64,000 bases of DNA. Origin: Lentzea waywayandensis. Its GTDB lineage: Bacteria; Actinomycetota; Actinomycetes; Mycobacteriales; Pseudonocardiaceae. Under the pieces are notes generated by a model. It was not told the DNA's origin. It made no database searches and saw nothing but the letters and a program-made list of their open reading frames with translations. Below are positions 24,997-34,446 of this stretch, one piece after another. Position 1 is the first letter of the stretch. Each line of letters begins with the position of its first letter. Location: contig NZ_FOYL01000018.1 of NCBI RefSeq assembly GCF_900115955.1, positions 103,514 to 167,513 of the forward strand, read 5' to 3'. A program made the translations under genes and the position numbers.

Positions 24997-26199
24997 TCAG
25001 CCGCGCGCGAGCGGCCGGGCCAGCAAGATCGCGGTGAATCCCACGATCGAGCCCGCCACGACGTAGACGGTGCCCAGTGACGTCGCCTCGGCGAGTGGTC
25101 CGGCAAGGCCCGCGCCCAGTGGTGAGAGGCCCCAGGCGAGCACCCGATAAGCGCTGGTCACGCGTCCCATCATCGGCCCCGGTGTGAGCCGTTGCCGCCG
25201 GGTCGCGGACAGCACGTTCCAGCCCGCGGACGCCACGCCGAACAGCACGCACGCGAACACCGCCACCACCAGCCACGGCGTGAGACCGAACAACGCGAAC
25301 GCGGCGCCGAGCAACGCCAGGAACCCGACCATGACCCGTCCGGCACCCCACCGCGCCGCGAGCCGCGGGGACAGCCGGGCGCCTAGCAGAGCGCCGGCCG
25401 CCATGCACACGACGAGAACCGGAACCACCGGTTCGGCGAGGCCGAGTACCTGGATGGAGTAGAGCGCCAGCATGGCGTTGATCGCGGCTGCGCAGATTGC
25501 TGTGATTGCAACGGCAACTACCAGTGACCGCAGGCCAGGGGTCCGCACGAGGAACCGCGCGCCCTCGGCCAGTTGTCCACGAAGATCACTGCCAGAGCGT
25601 TCGGGAGCGACGTCTGGAACGCGGGACACGAGCACCGCGGCGGCGACGAACGAGAGCGCGTCGAGCGCGAAGCAGGCCGCCGGCGCCCACCAGAACAACA
25701 CCGCGGCGGCCAGCGGGCCGGCCAGGTCCATGCCGATCGTCTCGACCGTCACGAACCGGCCGTTGGCCGCCTCCAGCTCGTCCTGGCCCGCGAGCTCGAC
25801 CAGCAGCACCTGGGACGCCGAGTCCGCGAACGTCTCCGCGGAGGTCAGCACGAAAGCCGTGGCGCACAAGACGACCACCGTCGCGTGTCCGGTGTGGACT
25901 GCCAGAGCGAGCACTCCGGTCACCCCGGCACGCAGCCAATGTGCCACCACGACAACGGTTCTCGGTCTCCAGCGGTCCACAAGCGCACCCGCGGGCAGCG
26001 CGACGAGCAACCAGGGCAGAGTGAGCGCGACGGCCACAGCGGACACCGCGAGCGGACTGCGGGTGCTCGAGGCGGTGAACAGGGGCAGCGCGACGAGGCG
26101 CACGCCGTCGCCCACGAGCGACACCGCCCAAGCCCCGGTGAGCGCTCGGAAACCCCGTCCACGCACGCCTTTTGCACTATGACGCATGTCACGTTCCAT
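24997..26199 (-). CDS. MFS transporter (MFS_3/enterobactin-exporter type)
   Basis: 400 residues with about 12 hydrophobic segments. Motif A-like loop: AGALVDRWRPRTVVVVAHWLRAG. Other landmarks: GDGVRLVALPLF near the N-terminus, and WNVLSATRRQRLTPGPMMGRVTSAYRVLAWGLSPLGAGLAGPLAE, typical of the DHA3-like drug or siderophore exporters. ATG 26199 or 26187 both possible. It is divergent from the DSVRIT repeat protein gene (207 bases away). Exported compound unknown. Confidence 0.85.
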   Translation of the reverse strand: MERDMRHSAKGVRGRGFRALTGAWAVSLVGDGVRLVALPLFTASSTRSPLAVSAVAVALTLPWLLVALPAGALVDRWRPRTVVVVAHWLRAGVTGVLALAVHTGHATVVVLCATAFVLTSAETFADSASQVLLVELAGQDELEAANGRFVTVETIGMDLAGPLAAAVLFWWAPAACFALDALSFVAAAVLVSRVPDVAPERSGSDLRGQLAEGARFLVRTPGLRSLVVAVAITAICAAAINAMLALYSIQVLGLAEPVVPVLVVCMAAGALLGARLSPRLAARWGAGRVMVGFLALLGAAFALFGLTPWLVVAVFACVLFGVASAGWNVLSATRRQRLTPGPMMGRVTSAYRVLAWGLSPLGAGLAGPLAEATSLGTVYVVAGSIVGFTAILLARPLARG

Positions 26200-26406
26200 C
26201 AGATTGAACGCTACAGAGCGTGTCCATACCCGCCAGTAAGGGCAATGAGTGCTCTCGTGCGGCGCAGCGGTTACACCCGGTCAGGCCTCACCCGGTCGGC
26301 GGCGAACGGGTGCCGGTTTGGGGTCTTGTTCCCGGAACACCCACCTCTTAGCTTTTCACCTATACGGGTCTTGCGCACCCGCCCCGAGCGAGCTGGAGGA
26401 CACAAA

Positions 26407-27219
26407 ATGTTCACGATGACCCGCCCCCAGGCCGTGACCTTCACTCTTCCGAGCTACAAGGACGATTCAGTGCGTATCACGGCCAGTGACTCCGTCCGGA
26501 TCACGATGACCGACTCCGTTCGGATCACCGCGCGCGATTCGGTGCGCATCACGGCCCGCGACTCCGTGCGCATCACGATGGCAGACTCCGTGCGCATCAC
26601 GGCGAGCGATTCGGTCAGGATCACGTGCGCCGACTCCGTCCGCATCACGGCGCTCGACGACTCCGTTCGGATCACCGCTCAGCAGGACTCGGTGAGGATC
26701 ACTGCGCGTGAGGACTCGGTCCGGATCACCATGGACGACTCGGTCCGCATCACGGCGCACGACGACTCCGTCCGCATCACCGCTCAGGACTCGGTCCGCA
26801 TCACGATGGACGACTCCGTCCGCATCACGGCGCACGACGATTCCGTCCGGATCACGATGGATGACAGCGTCCGGATCACCGCACACGACGACTCCGTCCG
26901 CATCACGGCTCAGGACTCGGTCCGCATCACCATGGACGACTCCGTGCGCATCACGGCGCACGACGACTCGGTCCGCATCACCGCTCAGGACTCGGTCCGC
27001 ATCACCGCTCAGGACTCGGTCCGCATCACCATGGACGACAGCGTGCGCATCACGGCCCACGACGACTCCGTGCGCATCACCGCTCAGCAGGACAGCGTCC
27101 GCATCACCGCACGCGAAGACTCCGTGCGCATCACGATGGACGACTCGGTCCGCATCACCGCGCTCGACGACTCGGTGCGCATCACGGCGCGCCAGAACGA
27201 CTTCTCCCTCGCGGCCTGA
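26407..27219 (+). CDS. 29-copy DSVRIT octapeptide-repeat protein
   Basis: 270 residues from ATG 26407, preceded by GGAGG at about 26395. The frame is open far upstream, but that part is antisense to the MFS gene and is not used. After a 19-residue leader (MFTMTRPQAVTFTLPSYKD) the protein is 29 uninterrupted units: an invariant DSVRIT plus two or three residues, mostly A-x(-D) or M-D. It ends RQNDFSLAA. Most units have 8 residues and many 9. V, I and A/M alternate with S, R, T and polar residues, as in an amphipathic beta strand, suggesting a beta-solenoid or amyloid-like stack. Serine is coded by TCA, TCC, TCG and AGC and arginine by CGT, CGC, CGG and AGG, yet the six residues never change, so selection acts on the protein. 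There is no signal peptide or membrane span, and the family is not recognised. Confidence 0.85.
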   Translation: MFTMTRPQAVTFTLPSYKDDSVRITASDSVRITMTDSVRITARDSVRITARDSVRITMADSVRITASDSVRITCADSVRITALDDSVRITAQQDSVRITAREDSVRITMDDSVRITAHDDSVRITAQDSVRITMDDSVRITAHDDSVRITMDDSVRITAHDDSVRITAQDSVRITMDDSVRITAHDDSVRITAQDSVRITAQDSVRITMDDSVRITAHDDSVRITAQQDSVRITAREDSVRITMDDSVRITALDDSVRITARQNDFSLAA

Positions 27220-27238
27220 CCCGAAACGACGACCAGCC

Positions 27239-27907
27239 TCAGGCAGCCGGTTCGCCCAGGTACGGCAACCACTGCGGATCAGCCTCGGCCACGCCGGCGA
27301 GCAGTCGCCAGTGCGGGCCACGTGGCGCCGCGGGAACGACGCGCAGCCGCCAGCCCAGTTCGGACAGCAGTTTGTCCGCCTTGCGGTGGTTGCACTTCGC
27401 ACAGCAGGCGACGCAGTTGGTCCAGGTGTGAGGTCCGCCACGCGAGCGCGGCACGACGTGGTCGATCGTCTCGGCCCGCCCGCCGCAGTAGGCGCAGCGA
27501 TAACGGTCGCGGTGCATGAGCCCGGCACGGGTCATCGGCACGCGACCGCGATAAGGCACGCGAACGTAGGAGCTCAGCCGGATCACGGACGGCACGAGCA
27601 CCTCGGACTTCGACGAGTGCAGCACCAGCCCGGAGGCGTCTCCGTGCACGACTTCGGCTTTCCCGCACACCACCAGGACCACCGCGCGGCGCAGCGATAA
27701 CGCCGTGAGCGGCTCGAACGTGGCGTTCAGCAGCAGGACCTTGCGTCTTCCCCAGGGGAAAACAGCCGGCGTCGGACCGGTACCTCCCCCATCTCGATCC
27801 CCATCCGGCACGGCCCGCAGCTCAGGCGGTTTTCGGCATGGGGGGACCGTCGGCGCCGTCTCGCCTGGTAGCGAGGTGCCGATAGGGGTCGGTTGTCGGT
27901 CTGGCAC
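27239..27907 (-). CDS. HNH endonuclease
   Basis: 222 residues from GTG 27907, supported by GGAGG seven bases upstream. An N-terminal ~50-residue disordered extension precedes the conserved VLLLNATFEPLTALSLRRAVVLVV. The HNH core is RYRCAYCGGRAETIDHVVPRSRGGPHTWTNCVACCAKCNHRKADK, with two CxxC zinc pairs, DH and N/H catalytic residues. Same gene as Rv2469c next to glbO/aglA in M. tuberculosis. The family is chromosomal and conserved, so it is probably housekeeping DNA metabolism rather than a mobile nuclease. Exact role unknown. Confidence 0.88.
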   Translation of the reverse strand: MPDRQPTPIGTSLPGETAPTVPPCRKPPELRAVPDGDRDGGGTGPTPAVFPWGRRKVLLLNATFEPLTALSLRRAVVLVVCGKAEVVHGDASGLVLHSSKSEVLVPSVIRLSSYVRVPYRGRVPMTRAGLMHRDRYRCAYCGGRAETIDHVVPRSRGGPHTWTNCVACCAKCNHRKADKLLSELGWRLRVVPAAPRGPHWRLLAGVAEADPQWLPYLGEPAA

Positions 27908-28059
27908 GCGACCACCTCCACCGGTTCAGCCATAGGAGACCACACTTACCAGGAAAAAATCACGTGTGATAAGTGACGCGTCACGGATGTGTGATCAAAC
28001 CTGGGGTGAACTCGCTCCCTATCGGAAGTCGTTTTCAAGAGCCCGCTACCCTTGACAAG

Positions 28060-30156
28060 GTGACAGAGGCTCCTTCCACTCCACTGCCTGCGACGATCAC
28101 CTACCCGATCGCCGAGCGGCTAAACATCGCCGAGCAGATTCACGGGCGCGACGTCGCCGATCCGTACCGGTGGCTCGAGGACACCGCGGACCCCCGCACG
28201 GCGGAGTGGTCGCAGGCACAGGACGTGCTCGCACGCTCCTGGTTGGACGCGATGCCCGGCCGCGCACGCCTGGGCGAGCGCCTGAAGGAGCTGATGCGCA
28301 CGGGTTCGGTGTCCACGCCGACCTGGCGCGCGGGCAGGGCGTTCTTCAGCCGCCGCGGTCCCGAGCAGGACCATCCCGTCGTCGTGGTGCGCGAGGCCGA
28401 CGGCACCGAACGCGTGCTGCTCGACGTCAGCGCCCTCGACCCGTCCGGCCGGACCACCCTCGACGGCTGGTCCCCCAGCCTCGAAGGCACGCGCCTCGCG
28501 TACCAGGTGTCCATCGGTGGCAACGAGCACTCGCTGCTGCACGTGATCGACGTCGAGTCGGGCGAGCTCATCGAGGGCCCCATCGACCGGTGCCGTTACT
28601 CCTCGATCGGCTGGCTGCCCGGCGGCGAGGAGTTCTTCTACGTCCGCCAGCTCGACCCGGCGCTGCTGCCCGAGGACGAGAGGCTGTTCCATCGCCGCGT
28701 GTGGCGTCACCGCGTCGGCGCAGACCCCGCCACGGACCTCAACGTGCACGGCGACGGCCAGGCGCACACCTTCTACTACTCACTAACCGTGTCGCAGGAC
28801 GGCCGTTGGCTGGTCGTGAGCGGTGCGCCCAGCACGATGAAGCACGACTCCGTGTGGATCGCGGACCTGCACGGCGACGGCGCGCTCAAGCCGGTGATCC
28901 TGACCGAGGCCGGCGTGCAGTGCTCGGCGTTCGTCGCCCGCGACGGCAGGCTCTACCTGCACACCAACCACGGTGCGCCCCGGCAGCGCCTCTGCGTCGC
29001 CGACCCCGCGAACCCCACCGAGTGGACCGAGCTGATCAGCGAGGAACCGGACTCGGTGCTGGACGGCGTGCGCTGGCTCAACGGCGACCTCGTCGTCCTG
29101 CGCACCCGGCACGCGGTGTCCGAACTGCACCTGCACGACGCCGCGACCGGCGCACACGTGCGGGAGATCCCGCTGCCCGGCACGGGTTCGTTGCACGGCA
29201 TGTCCGTTGTGGACGCTCAGACGGCCCACGACCAGGACACGCTGTGGTTCGGGTGGACGGACTTCGTGACGCCGCAGTCGGTGTTCCGGTTCTCGAAGGC
29301 CACGGGCGAGACCGTGCTGCACGAGGCCGCACCTGGCCGCGTCGAACTGCCGGCCGTGACGACGCAGCAGATCGCCTACACGTCCAAGGACGGCACGACG
29401 GTCCACATGTTCGTCGTCAGCGGCGAGCAGAAGCCCGACCTGCCCCGTCCCGCGCTGCTCACCGGCTACGGCGGCTTCGCGATCGGCCGCGGCCCCGGCT
29501 ACAGCGCGACCACGCTGGCGTGGGTCGAGGCGGGGGGCGTGTGGGTGCACGTGTCGTTGCGCGGCGGCGACGAGGAAGGCGAGGACTGGCATGTCGCCGG
29601 CATGCGCGCCAACAAGCAGAACGTGTTCGACGACTTCCACGCCGCCGCAGAACGTCTGGTGCGCGACGGGTGGACCACACCGCAGCAGTTGTCGATCATG
29701 GGAGGCTCCAACGGTGGCCTGCTCGTGGGCGCCGCGCTGACCCAGCGCCCGGAGCTCTACGCCGCCGTGGTGTGCTCAGCGCCACTGCTCGACATGGTGC
29801 GCTACGAGAAGTTCCTGCTCGGACGGTTGTGGGCCGACGAGTACGGCAGCGCAAGCGTTTCCGAGGAGCTGGGCTGGCTGCTCTCCTACTCTCCTTATCA
29901 CCGAGTGGTAACGGACGTTGAGTACCCTTCAGTCTTGTTCACGGTGTTCGAGTCGGATTCTCGTGTGGACCCCAACCACGCCAGGAAGATGTGCGCGGCA
30001 CTGCAGCACGCTTCGTCCAGTGATCCGACCAAGCACCCCGTGCTGATCCGCCGCGAGACCGAGGTCGGTCACGCCGGACGATCGGTCAGCCGGACGGTGT
30101 CTCTCGCCGTGGACCAGCTGACGTTTCTCGCGAATGCCACTGGCATGGAGTTGTAG
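28060..30156 (+). CDS. prolyl oligopeptidase-family serine peptidase (S9A)
   Basis: 698 residues from GTG 28060 (VTEAPSTPLPATITYPIAERLNIAEQIHG). A further 29 codons upstream are open but not family-like. N-terminal propeller with the family opening HGRDVADPYRWLEDTADPRTAEW; C-terminal hydrolase with GGSNGG (Ser about residue 550), SDSRVDPNHARKM (Asp) and VGHAGRS (His). The layout matches oligopeptidase B/prolyl endopeptidase, cutting short peptides after Pro or basic residues. Whether it is prolyl- or arginyl-specific cannot be decided here. It has no leader peptide, so it is cytoplasmic. Confidence 0.92.
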   Translation: MTEAPSTPLPATITYPIAERLNIAEQIHGRDVADPYRWLEDTADPRTAEWSQAQDVLARSWLDAMPGRARLGERLKELMRTGSVSTPTWRAGRAFFSRRGPEQDHPVVVVREADGTERVLLDVSALDPSGRTTLDGWSPSLEGTRLAYQVSIGGNEHSLLHVIDVESGELIEGPIDRCRYSSIGWLPGGEEFFYVRQLDPALLPEDERLFHRRVWRHRVGADPATDLNVHGDGQAHTFYYSLTVSQDGRWLVVSGAPSTMKHDSVWIADLHGDGALKPVILTEAGVQCSAFVARDGRLYLHTNHGAPRQRLCVADPANPTEWTELISEEPDSVLDGVRWLNGDLVVLRTRHAVSELHLHDAATGAHVREIPLPGTGSLHGMSVVDAQTAHDQDTLWFGWTDFVTPQSVFRFSKATGETVLHEAAPGRVELPAVTTQQIAYTSKDGTTVHMFVVSGEQKPDLPRPALLTGYGGFAIGRGPGYSATTLAWVEAGGVWVHVSLRGGDEEGEDWHVAGMRANKQNVFDDFHAAAERLVRDGWTTPQQLSIMGGSNGGLLVGAALTQRPELYAAVVCSAPLLDMVRYEKFLLGRLWADEYGSASVSEELGWLLSYSPYHRVVTDVEYPSVLFTVFESDSRVDPNHARKMCAALQHASSSDPTKHPVLIRRETEVGHAGRSVSRTVSLAVDQLTFLANATGMEL

Positions 30157-30170
30157 GAGGGCACGAGCAC

Positions 30171-31079
30171 GTGTTGGCCACGAGTCCTGTGGATGACGCC
30201 GCGAACAAGACCGCGCAGGCGGTCGAGTTCTTCGAGAAGTACGGCCCCACGATCCTGGCGGGCGCGATCAAGATCGTCCTGATCCTGATCGCCGCCATCA
30301 TCCTCAGGGCCATGCTGCGCAAGGTCATCGACCGGATCACCACGCCCGGCAAGGAAGGCAAGAAGCCGGGTCTGCTCAAGCCGCTGCGGGAACGCGCTCC
30401 ACAGGCGCTCGGGAACCTCATCTCCGAACGCCGTGAGCAGCGCGCCCGCACGATCGGCTCGGTGCTGAAGTCCATCGTCACGATCCTGATCTTCGGAATC
30501 GCGTTCCTCGAGGTCCTGATCGTGGTGGGCATCAACATCACGCCGATCCTGACCTCGGCGGGCATCCTGGGCGTCGCCATCGGTTTCGGCGCCCAGAACC
30601 TGGTGAAGGACTTCCTGGCCGGCATGTTCATGCTGCTGGAGGACCAGTACGGCGTCGGTGACGTCGTGGACCTCGGCCCGGCGACCGGCACCGTCGAGGC
30701 GGTCGCGCTGCGCACCACCACGATCCGGGACACGGGCGGCACGGTCTGGTACGTCCGCAACGGCGAGATCCTGCGCGTCGGCAACTCGTCGCAGGGCTTC
30801 GCGGTCGCGGTCGTCGACCTGCCGCTGAGCTACGGCGCGAACCTCGCCGAGGCCACCCAGGTGCTGGAGACCCGGGTCGCCGAGGTGGCCGAGAAGGACC
30901 CGCTGAAGTCGGACATCACGGCCAAGCCCGAGGTGCTGGGCGTCGAGAAGTTCACGCCGGAGGGCATCACCCTGCGGGTCACCGTGAAGACGCGTCCCGG
31001 CCGCCAGTGGGCGGTCCAGCGCAACCTGCGCGCGCAGCTCATGCCCGCGCTGGAAGAGGCGGGCTTCACCGCCAAGTGA
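30171..31079 (+). CDS. MscS-family mechanosensitive ion channel
   Basis: 302 residues, GTG start 14 bases after the peptidase stop. One N-terminal span (about residues 27-47), a basic cytosolic loop, then two spans with the pore-lining helix TSAGILGVAIGFGAQNLVKDFLAGMFMLLEDQYGVGDVV. A beta domain (GTVEAVALRTTTIRDTGGTVWYVRNGEI) and an alpha/beta C-terminus follow, the MscS cage architecture. It would release solutes during hypo-osmotic shock, thematically matching the osmoprotectant importer at the left of the window. Probably one transcription unit with the peptidase. Confidence 0.92.
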   Translation: MLATSPVDDAANKTAQAVEFFEKYGPTILAGAIKIVLILIAAIILRAMLRKVIDRITTPGKEGKKPGLLKPLRERAPQALGNLISERREQRARTIGSVLKSIVTILIFGIAFLEVLIVVGINITPILTSAGILGVAIGFGAQNLVKDFLAGMFMLLEDQYGVGDVVDLGPATGTVEAVALRTTTIRDTGGTVWYVRNGEILRVGNSSQGFAVAVVDLPLSYGANLAEATQVLETRVAEVAEKDPLKSDITAKPEVLGVEKFTPEGITLRVTVKTRPGRQWAVQRNLRAQLMPALEEAGFTAK

Positions 31080-31197
31080 GTTAGAACACCCATTCGAGAC
31101 GGTGATCATCGGGCGTCCTGCCAGTTCACACCCCTATGGCAGAGCCAACAGCCGGGGCGGCCTGCGCGCGGTGGCCGCCGTGAGTCAGGATGGGTGT

Positions 31198-31581
31198 GTG
31201 GGAAACCCCGTGAGCTTCTTCGAACAGGTCGGTGGCGAGGAGACGTTCCACCGCATCGTCGCGCGCTTCTACAAAGAGGTGAAGGCCGACGAGGTCCTCC
31301 TCCCGCTGTACCCGGAAGAGGACCTCGGACCTGCGGAGGAGCGGTTGCGGCTGTTCCTCATGCAGTACTGGGGCGGTCCCCACACCTACTCGGACAACCG
31401 GGGCCACCCGAGGCTGCGGATGCGCCACGCACCGTTCAAGATCGGACCGATCGAGCGGGACGCGTGGCTGCGCTGCATGAGGATCGCCGTTGACGAGGCC
31501 GGTCTGGACGAGGCTCACCGCAAGCAGCTCTGGGACTACATGGAGATGGCCGCGAACAGCTTGATGAACAGCTTTTCGTGA
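31198..31581 (+). CDS. glbO: group II truncated haemoglobin
   Basis: 127 residues from GTG 31198, with AGGA seven bases before it. It follows the GlbO pattern closely: SFFEQVGGEETFHRIVARFYKEVKADEVLLPLYPEEDLGPAEERLRLFLMQYWGGPHTYSDNRGHPRLRMRHAPF. The proximal histidine is in RMRHAPF, and the tyrosine of the distal pocket and the group II tryptophan of RDAWLRCM are present. O2-binding haem protein implicated in redox or nitric-oxide metabolism. It precedes the alpha-glucosidase as in M. tuberculosis (Rv2470-Rv2471). Confidence 0.96.
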   Translation: MGNPVSFFEQVGGEETFHRIVARFYKEVKADEVLLPLYPEEDLGPAEERLRLFLMQYWGGPHTYSDNRGHPRLRMRHAPFKIGPIERDAWLRCMRIAVDEAGLDEAHRKQLWDYMEMAANSLMNSFS

Positions 31582-31638
31582 CCGCCCGTCACCCGAACGG
31601 GTCCTTTAGCAGCGAGACGAATGGCAGGATGACCCCCC

Positions 31639-33231
31639 GTGCGCCGATCCTCCGACCTCACCCCTGAGATCGCCGAAGAGTCCGCCTGGTGGCGTGACGC
31701 CGTCTTCTACCAGGTCTACGTGCGTTCCTTCGCCGACTCCAACGGCGACGGCGTCGGCGACCTCGACGGCATCCGCTCCCGCCTCGGCTACCTGGAACTG
31801 CTCGGCGTCGACGCCCTGTGGCTGACGCCGTTCTACCGCTCGCCGATGGCCGACCACGGCTACGACGTCGCCGACCCGCGCGACGTCGACCCGATCTTCG
31901 GCGACCTGGCCGCGTTCGACCGGCTGGTGGCGGACGCGCACGAGCACAACATCCGCGTGACGATCGACCTGGTCCCGAACCACACGAGCGACCTGCACGT
32001 GTGGTTCCAGGAGGCGCTGCAGGCCGGTCCCGGCAGCATGGAGCGCGCCCGCTACGTCTTCCGCGAGGGCCGCGGCTTCGACGGCTCGCAGCCGCCGAAC
32101 AACTGGACGTCCGTCTTCGGCGGTCCCGCGTGGACCCGAGTGCCGGACGGCCAGTGGTTCCTGCACCTGTTCGCGCCGGAGCAGCCCGACCTCAACTGGG
32201 ACCACCCGGAGGTCCGCGCCGACCTGGAGCACACGCTGCGGTTCTGGCTGGACCGCGGTGTCGACGGCTTCCGCATCGACGTGGCGCACGGCATGGCCAA
32301 GCCCGAAGGCCTGCCGGACATGGAGATCCGCGCGCAGGCTCCCGGTGTGCTGTCCGACGACGCGCACGACCCGCGCTTCGACAACGACGGCGTGCACGAG
32401 ATCCACCGCATGATCCGCAAGGTCATGGACGGCTACCCCGGCACCATGGCCGTCGGCGAGATCTGGGTGAAGGACGACGAGCGCTTCGCCGCCTACGTCC
32501 GTCCCGACGAGCTGCACCTGGGCTTCAACTTCCGGCTGGTCGAGGCCGGTTTCGACGCCGACGCCGTCCGCACGGCCATCGAGCACTCGCTCGGCGCAGT
32601 CGCGCTGACCGGCACGCCCGCCACCTGGACGCTGTCGAACCACGACGTGGTGCGCCACGTGACGCGGTACGGCGGCGGGGCGCTGGGCGAGCAGCGGGCC
32701 CGCGCGATGACGCTGGTCGAGCTGGCGCTGCCGGGCGTGATCTACCTCTACAACGGCGAAGAGCTCGGCCTGCCGAACGTGGAGCTGCCGGACTGGGCCC
32801 TTCAGGACCCGACCTGGGAGCGTTCCGGGCACACCGAGCGCGGCCGGGACGGCTGCCGCGTGCCGATCCCGTGGGAGGGCACCAGCCCGCCGTTCGGGTT
32901 CTCCACGGCGGTGAACACCTGGCTGCCGCAGCCGAACGAGTGGGACCACCTCACGGCCGAGGCACAGCTGGAAGACCCGGGTTCGATGCTGTCGCTGTAC
33001 CGCGAGGCGCTGGAGCACCGGAAGTCCAACGCGGGCTTCGCCGGTGAGGAACTGGAGTGGTACGGCGCCCCGGCCGGCTGCTTCGCGTTCCGGCGCAAGG
33101 GTGGCGGGCTGATCTGCGCCCTGAACACCTCGGGCGCGTCCGTGCCGCTGCCTCCCGGTCAGGTGCTGCTGTCGTCCGGTCCGATGGACGGCGACCAGCT
33201 GCCGCCCGACACGGCCGTCTGGCTGGTCTGA
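31639..33231 (+). CDS. aglA: alpha-glucosidase, GH13
   Basis: 530 residues, GTG start. TIM-barrel signatures: AVFYQVYVRSFADSNGDGVGDL, TIDLVPNHTSD, GFRIDVAHG (nucleophile Asp214), AVGEIWV (acid Glu274), SNHDVVRH (Asp336). The calcium-site DSNGDGVGD and the GH13_23/oligo-1,6-glucosidase-like loops suggest cleavage of short alpha-glucans such as maltose, isomaltose or trehalose-type sugars. No signal peptide, so intracellular. Followed by a bidirectional terminator. Confidence 0.95.
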   Translation: MRRSSDLTPEIAEESAWWRDAVFYQVYVRSFADSNGDGVGDLDGIRSRLGYLELLGVDALWLTPFYRSPMADHGYDVADPRDVDPIFGDLAAFDRLVADAHEHNIRVTIDLVPNHTSDLHVWFQEALQAGPGSMERARYVFREGRGFDGSQPPNNWTSVFGGPAWTRVPDGQWFLHLFAPEQPDLNWDHPEVRADLEHTLRFWLDRGVDGFRIDVAHGMAKPEGLPDMEIRAQAPGVLSDDAHDPRFDNDGVHEIHRMIRKVMDGYPGTMAVGEIWVKDDERFAAYVRPDELHLGFNFRLVEAGFDADAVRTAIEHSLGAVALTGTPATWTLSNHDVVRHVTRYGGGALGEQRARAMTLVELALPGVIYLYNGEELGLPNVELPDWALQDPTWERSGHTERGRDGCRVPIPWEGTSPPFGFSTAVNTWLPQPNEWDHLTAEAQLEDPGSMLSLYREALEHRKSNAGFAGEELEWYGAPAGCFAFRRKGGGLICALNTSGASVPLPPGQVLLSSGPMDGDQLPPDTAVWLV

Positions 33232-33238
33232 GTTTCTC

Positions 33239-33268
33239 GCTGCGGGCGTGCTTCACGCCCGCAGCTTG
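33239..33268. terminator. bidirectional terminator between aglA and ltrA
   Basis: Twelve-base arms at 33239-33250 and 33254-33265 around a 3-base loop. It overlaps the last codons of the LtrA gene and follows the alpha-glucosidase stop by seven bases. Confidence 0.8.
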
Positions 33269-34380
33269 TCCTCCACGACCAGCAACGCCCCGAACACCAG
33301 CACGAGCGCGGCCACCTGGGCGATCGCGAGCCACAGCCCGATCGGCACGGTGGCGAGCGAGGCGACGACCGCGATCACGCGCCACTTCACGGTGCCGATC
33401 CGCAGCAACGCCCGGAACACCACCTGCCCGATCAGGAAGAGCGCCGCTCCACCGCCCAGTGCGAGCGCGCCGCTGAGGTAGAGGTGATCCGTGGCGTGGC
33501 CGATGGTCTTCTTCACGCCGACCGCCACCACGACGACGCCGAGCAGCATCGGCGCGTGCGCCCATCCGAACGCCGACAGCGCCGCTCTTGCCCGCTCCGG
33601 CGCCGGCATGGCGGCGAGGCTGTGTTCGGCGCGGGTGTCCTGCGCGCGGCCGAAGTAGCACCACCAGAGCTGGTAGACGAGCGTGAGGCCGAGCAGCGCG
33701 GCGATGACGAGATCGAGGCCCAGCGGTAGTCCCGCCGCGCCGATGCCGATCGCGATGATCGACTCGCCGAGCGCGACGATGACGACGAGCCCGTGCCGTT
33801 CGACGAAGTGCGCGGGCCTGATGCGGAACTCGCCGTGCCTGCGGTTCACGTACGGCGAGGCGACCATCAGCACGACCGCGGCGGTCCAGGCCACCGCGCG
33901 CCACGTGCTGGGCATGAAGCCGCCGACGAGCACGAGGGCGGCGGACCCGAGGTTGAACGGCGCCAGCCGCGCCATCGCCGCGGCAGACCCCGGACCACCC
34001 GCCGAGATGAACAGCCCGGAGTGCACGAGGTTCACGATCAGGTACCCGATGCCGAACGCCGGCCCGGCCGCCTCGAAGGCGTTCGGGATCGCGAGCGCGA
34101 TGACCAGGAACCCGCCCATGCCGACCATGAGCAGCAACCGGCGCACCGTGGTGTCCGGAGCGACGGCGTTCGTGAGCCAGACGTACCCGAAGTACATCCA
34201 CAGGATCACGAACAGCATGATCACGATCTGCCCGAAGCCCAGCGGTGACGTGTCGTCGGCGAGCGTGCCGGTCAGCTGCGTGATGGTGAAGACGAAGACC
34301 AGGTCGAAGAAGAGTTCCAGGGTGGAGACCCGGTACTCCGTCTCCTCCTGCGGTTGCGTTTCGGCGGACACGCGCGACAT
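33253..34380 (-). CDS. LtrA-family low-temperature-requirement membrane protein
   Basis: 375 residues with about ten hydrophobic segments. N-terminal family motif RVSTLELFFDLVFVFTITQLTGTLADD, then WMYFGYVWLTNAV and FVERHGLVVIVALGESIIAIGIGAAGL, all characteristic of LtrA. Biochemical function is unknown, although the family was first linked to growth at low temperature in Listeria. It replaces the genes found between aglA and Rv2474c in M. tuberculosis. Confidence 0.92.
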   Translation of the reverse strand: MSRVSAETQPQEETEYRVSTLELFFDLVFVFTITQLTGTLADDTSPLGFGQIVIMLFVILWMYFGYVWLTNAVAPDTTVRRLLLMVGMGGFLVIALAIPNAFEAAGPAFGIGYLIVNLVHSGLFISAGGPGSAAAMARLAPFNLGSAALVLVGGFMPSTWRAVAWTAAVVLMVASPYVNRRHGEFRIRPAHFVERHGLVVIVALGESIIAIGIGAAGLPLGLDLVIAALLGLTLVYQLWWCYFGRAQDTRAEHSLAAMPAPERARAALSAFGWAHAPMLLGVVVVAVGVKKTIGHATDHLYLSGALALGGGAALFLIGQVVFRALLRIGTVKWRVIAVVASLATVPIGLWLAIAQVAALVLVFGALLVVEDKLRA

Positions 34381-34446
34381 CGTGCCACGCGCATCCGCTT
34401 GCGGCGCCGTGAATTCCTCAGCGGCGAACCTGGACCAAGCTCCAGG

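Noticed and set aside
25573..26406. N-terminal extension of the repeat protein by about 278 codons
   Set aside because: It lies antisense to the MFS gene and in the promoter. The ATG at 26407 has GGAGG in place.
26457..27200. CRISPR-like periodic DNA
   Set aside because: The 24-27-base periodicity is coding repetition without unique spacers; third positions vary while the peptide does not.
26467..27528. Minus-strand frames over the DSVRIT repeats reading GDADRVV-type units
   Set aside because: Any repeat of a multiple of three bases keeps several frames open. Only the plus frame has a ribosome site and an invariant hexapeptide with changing codons.
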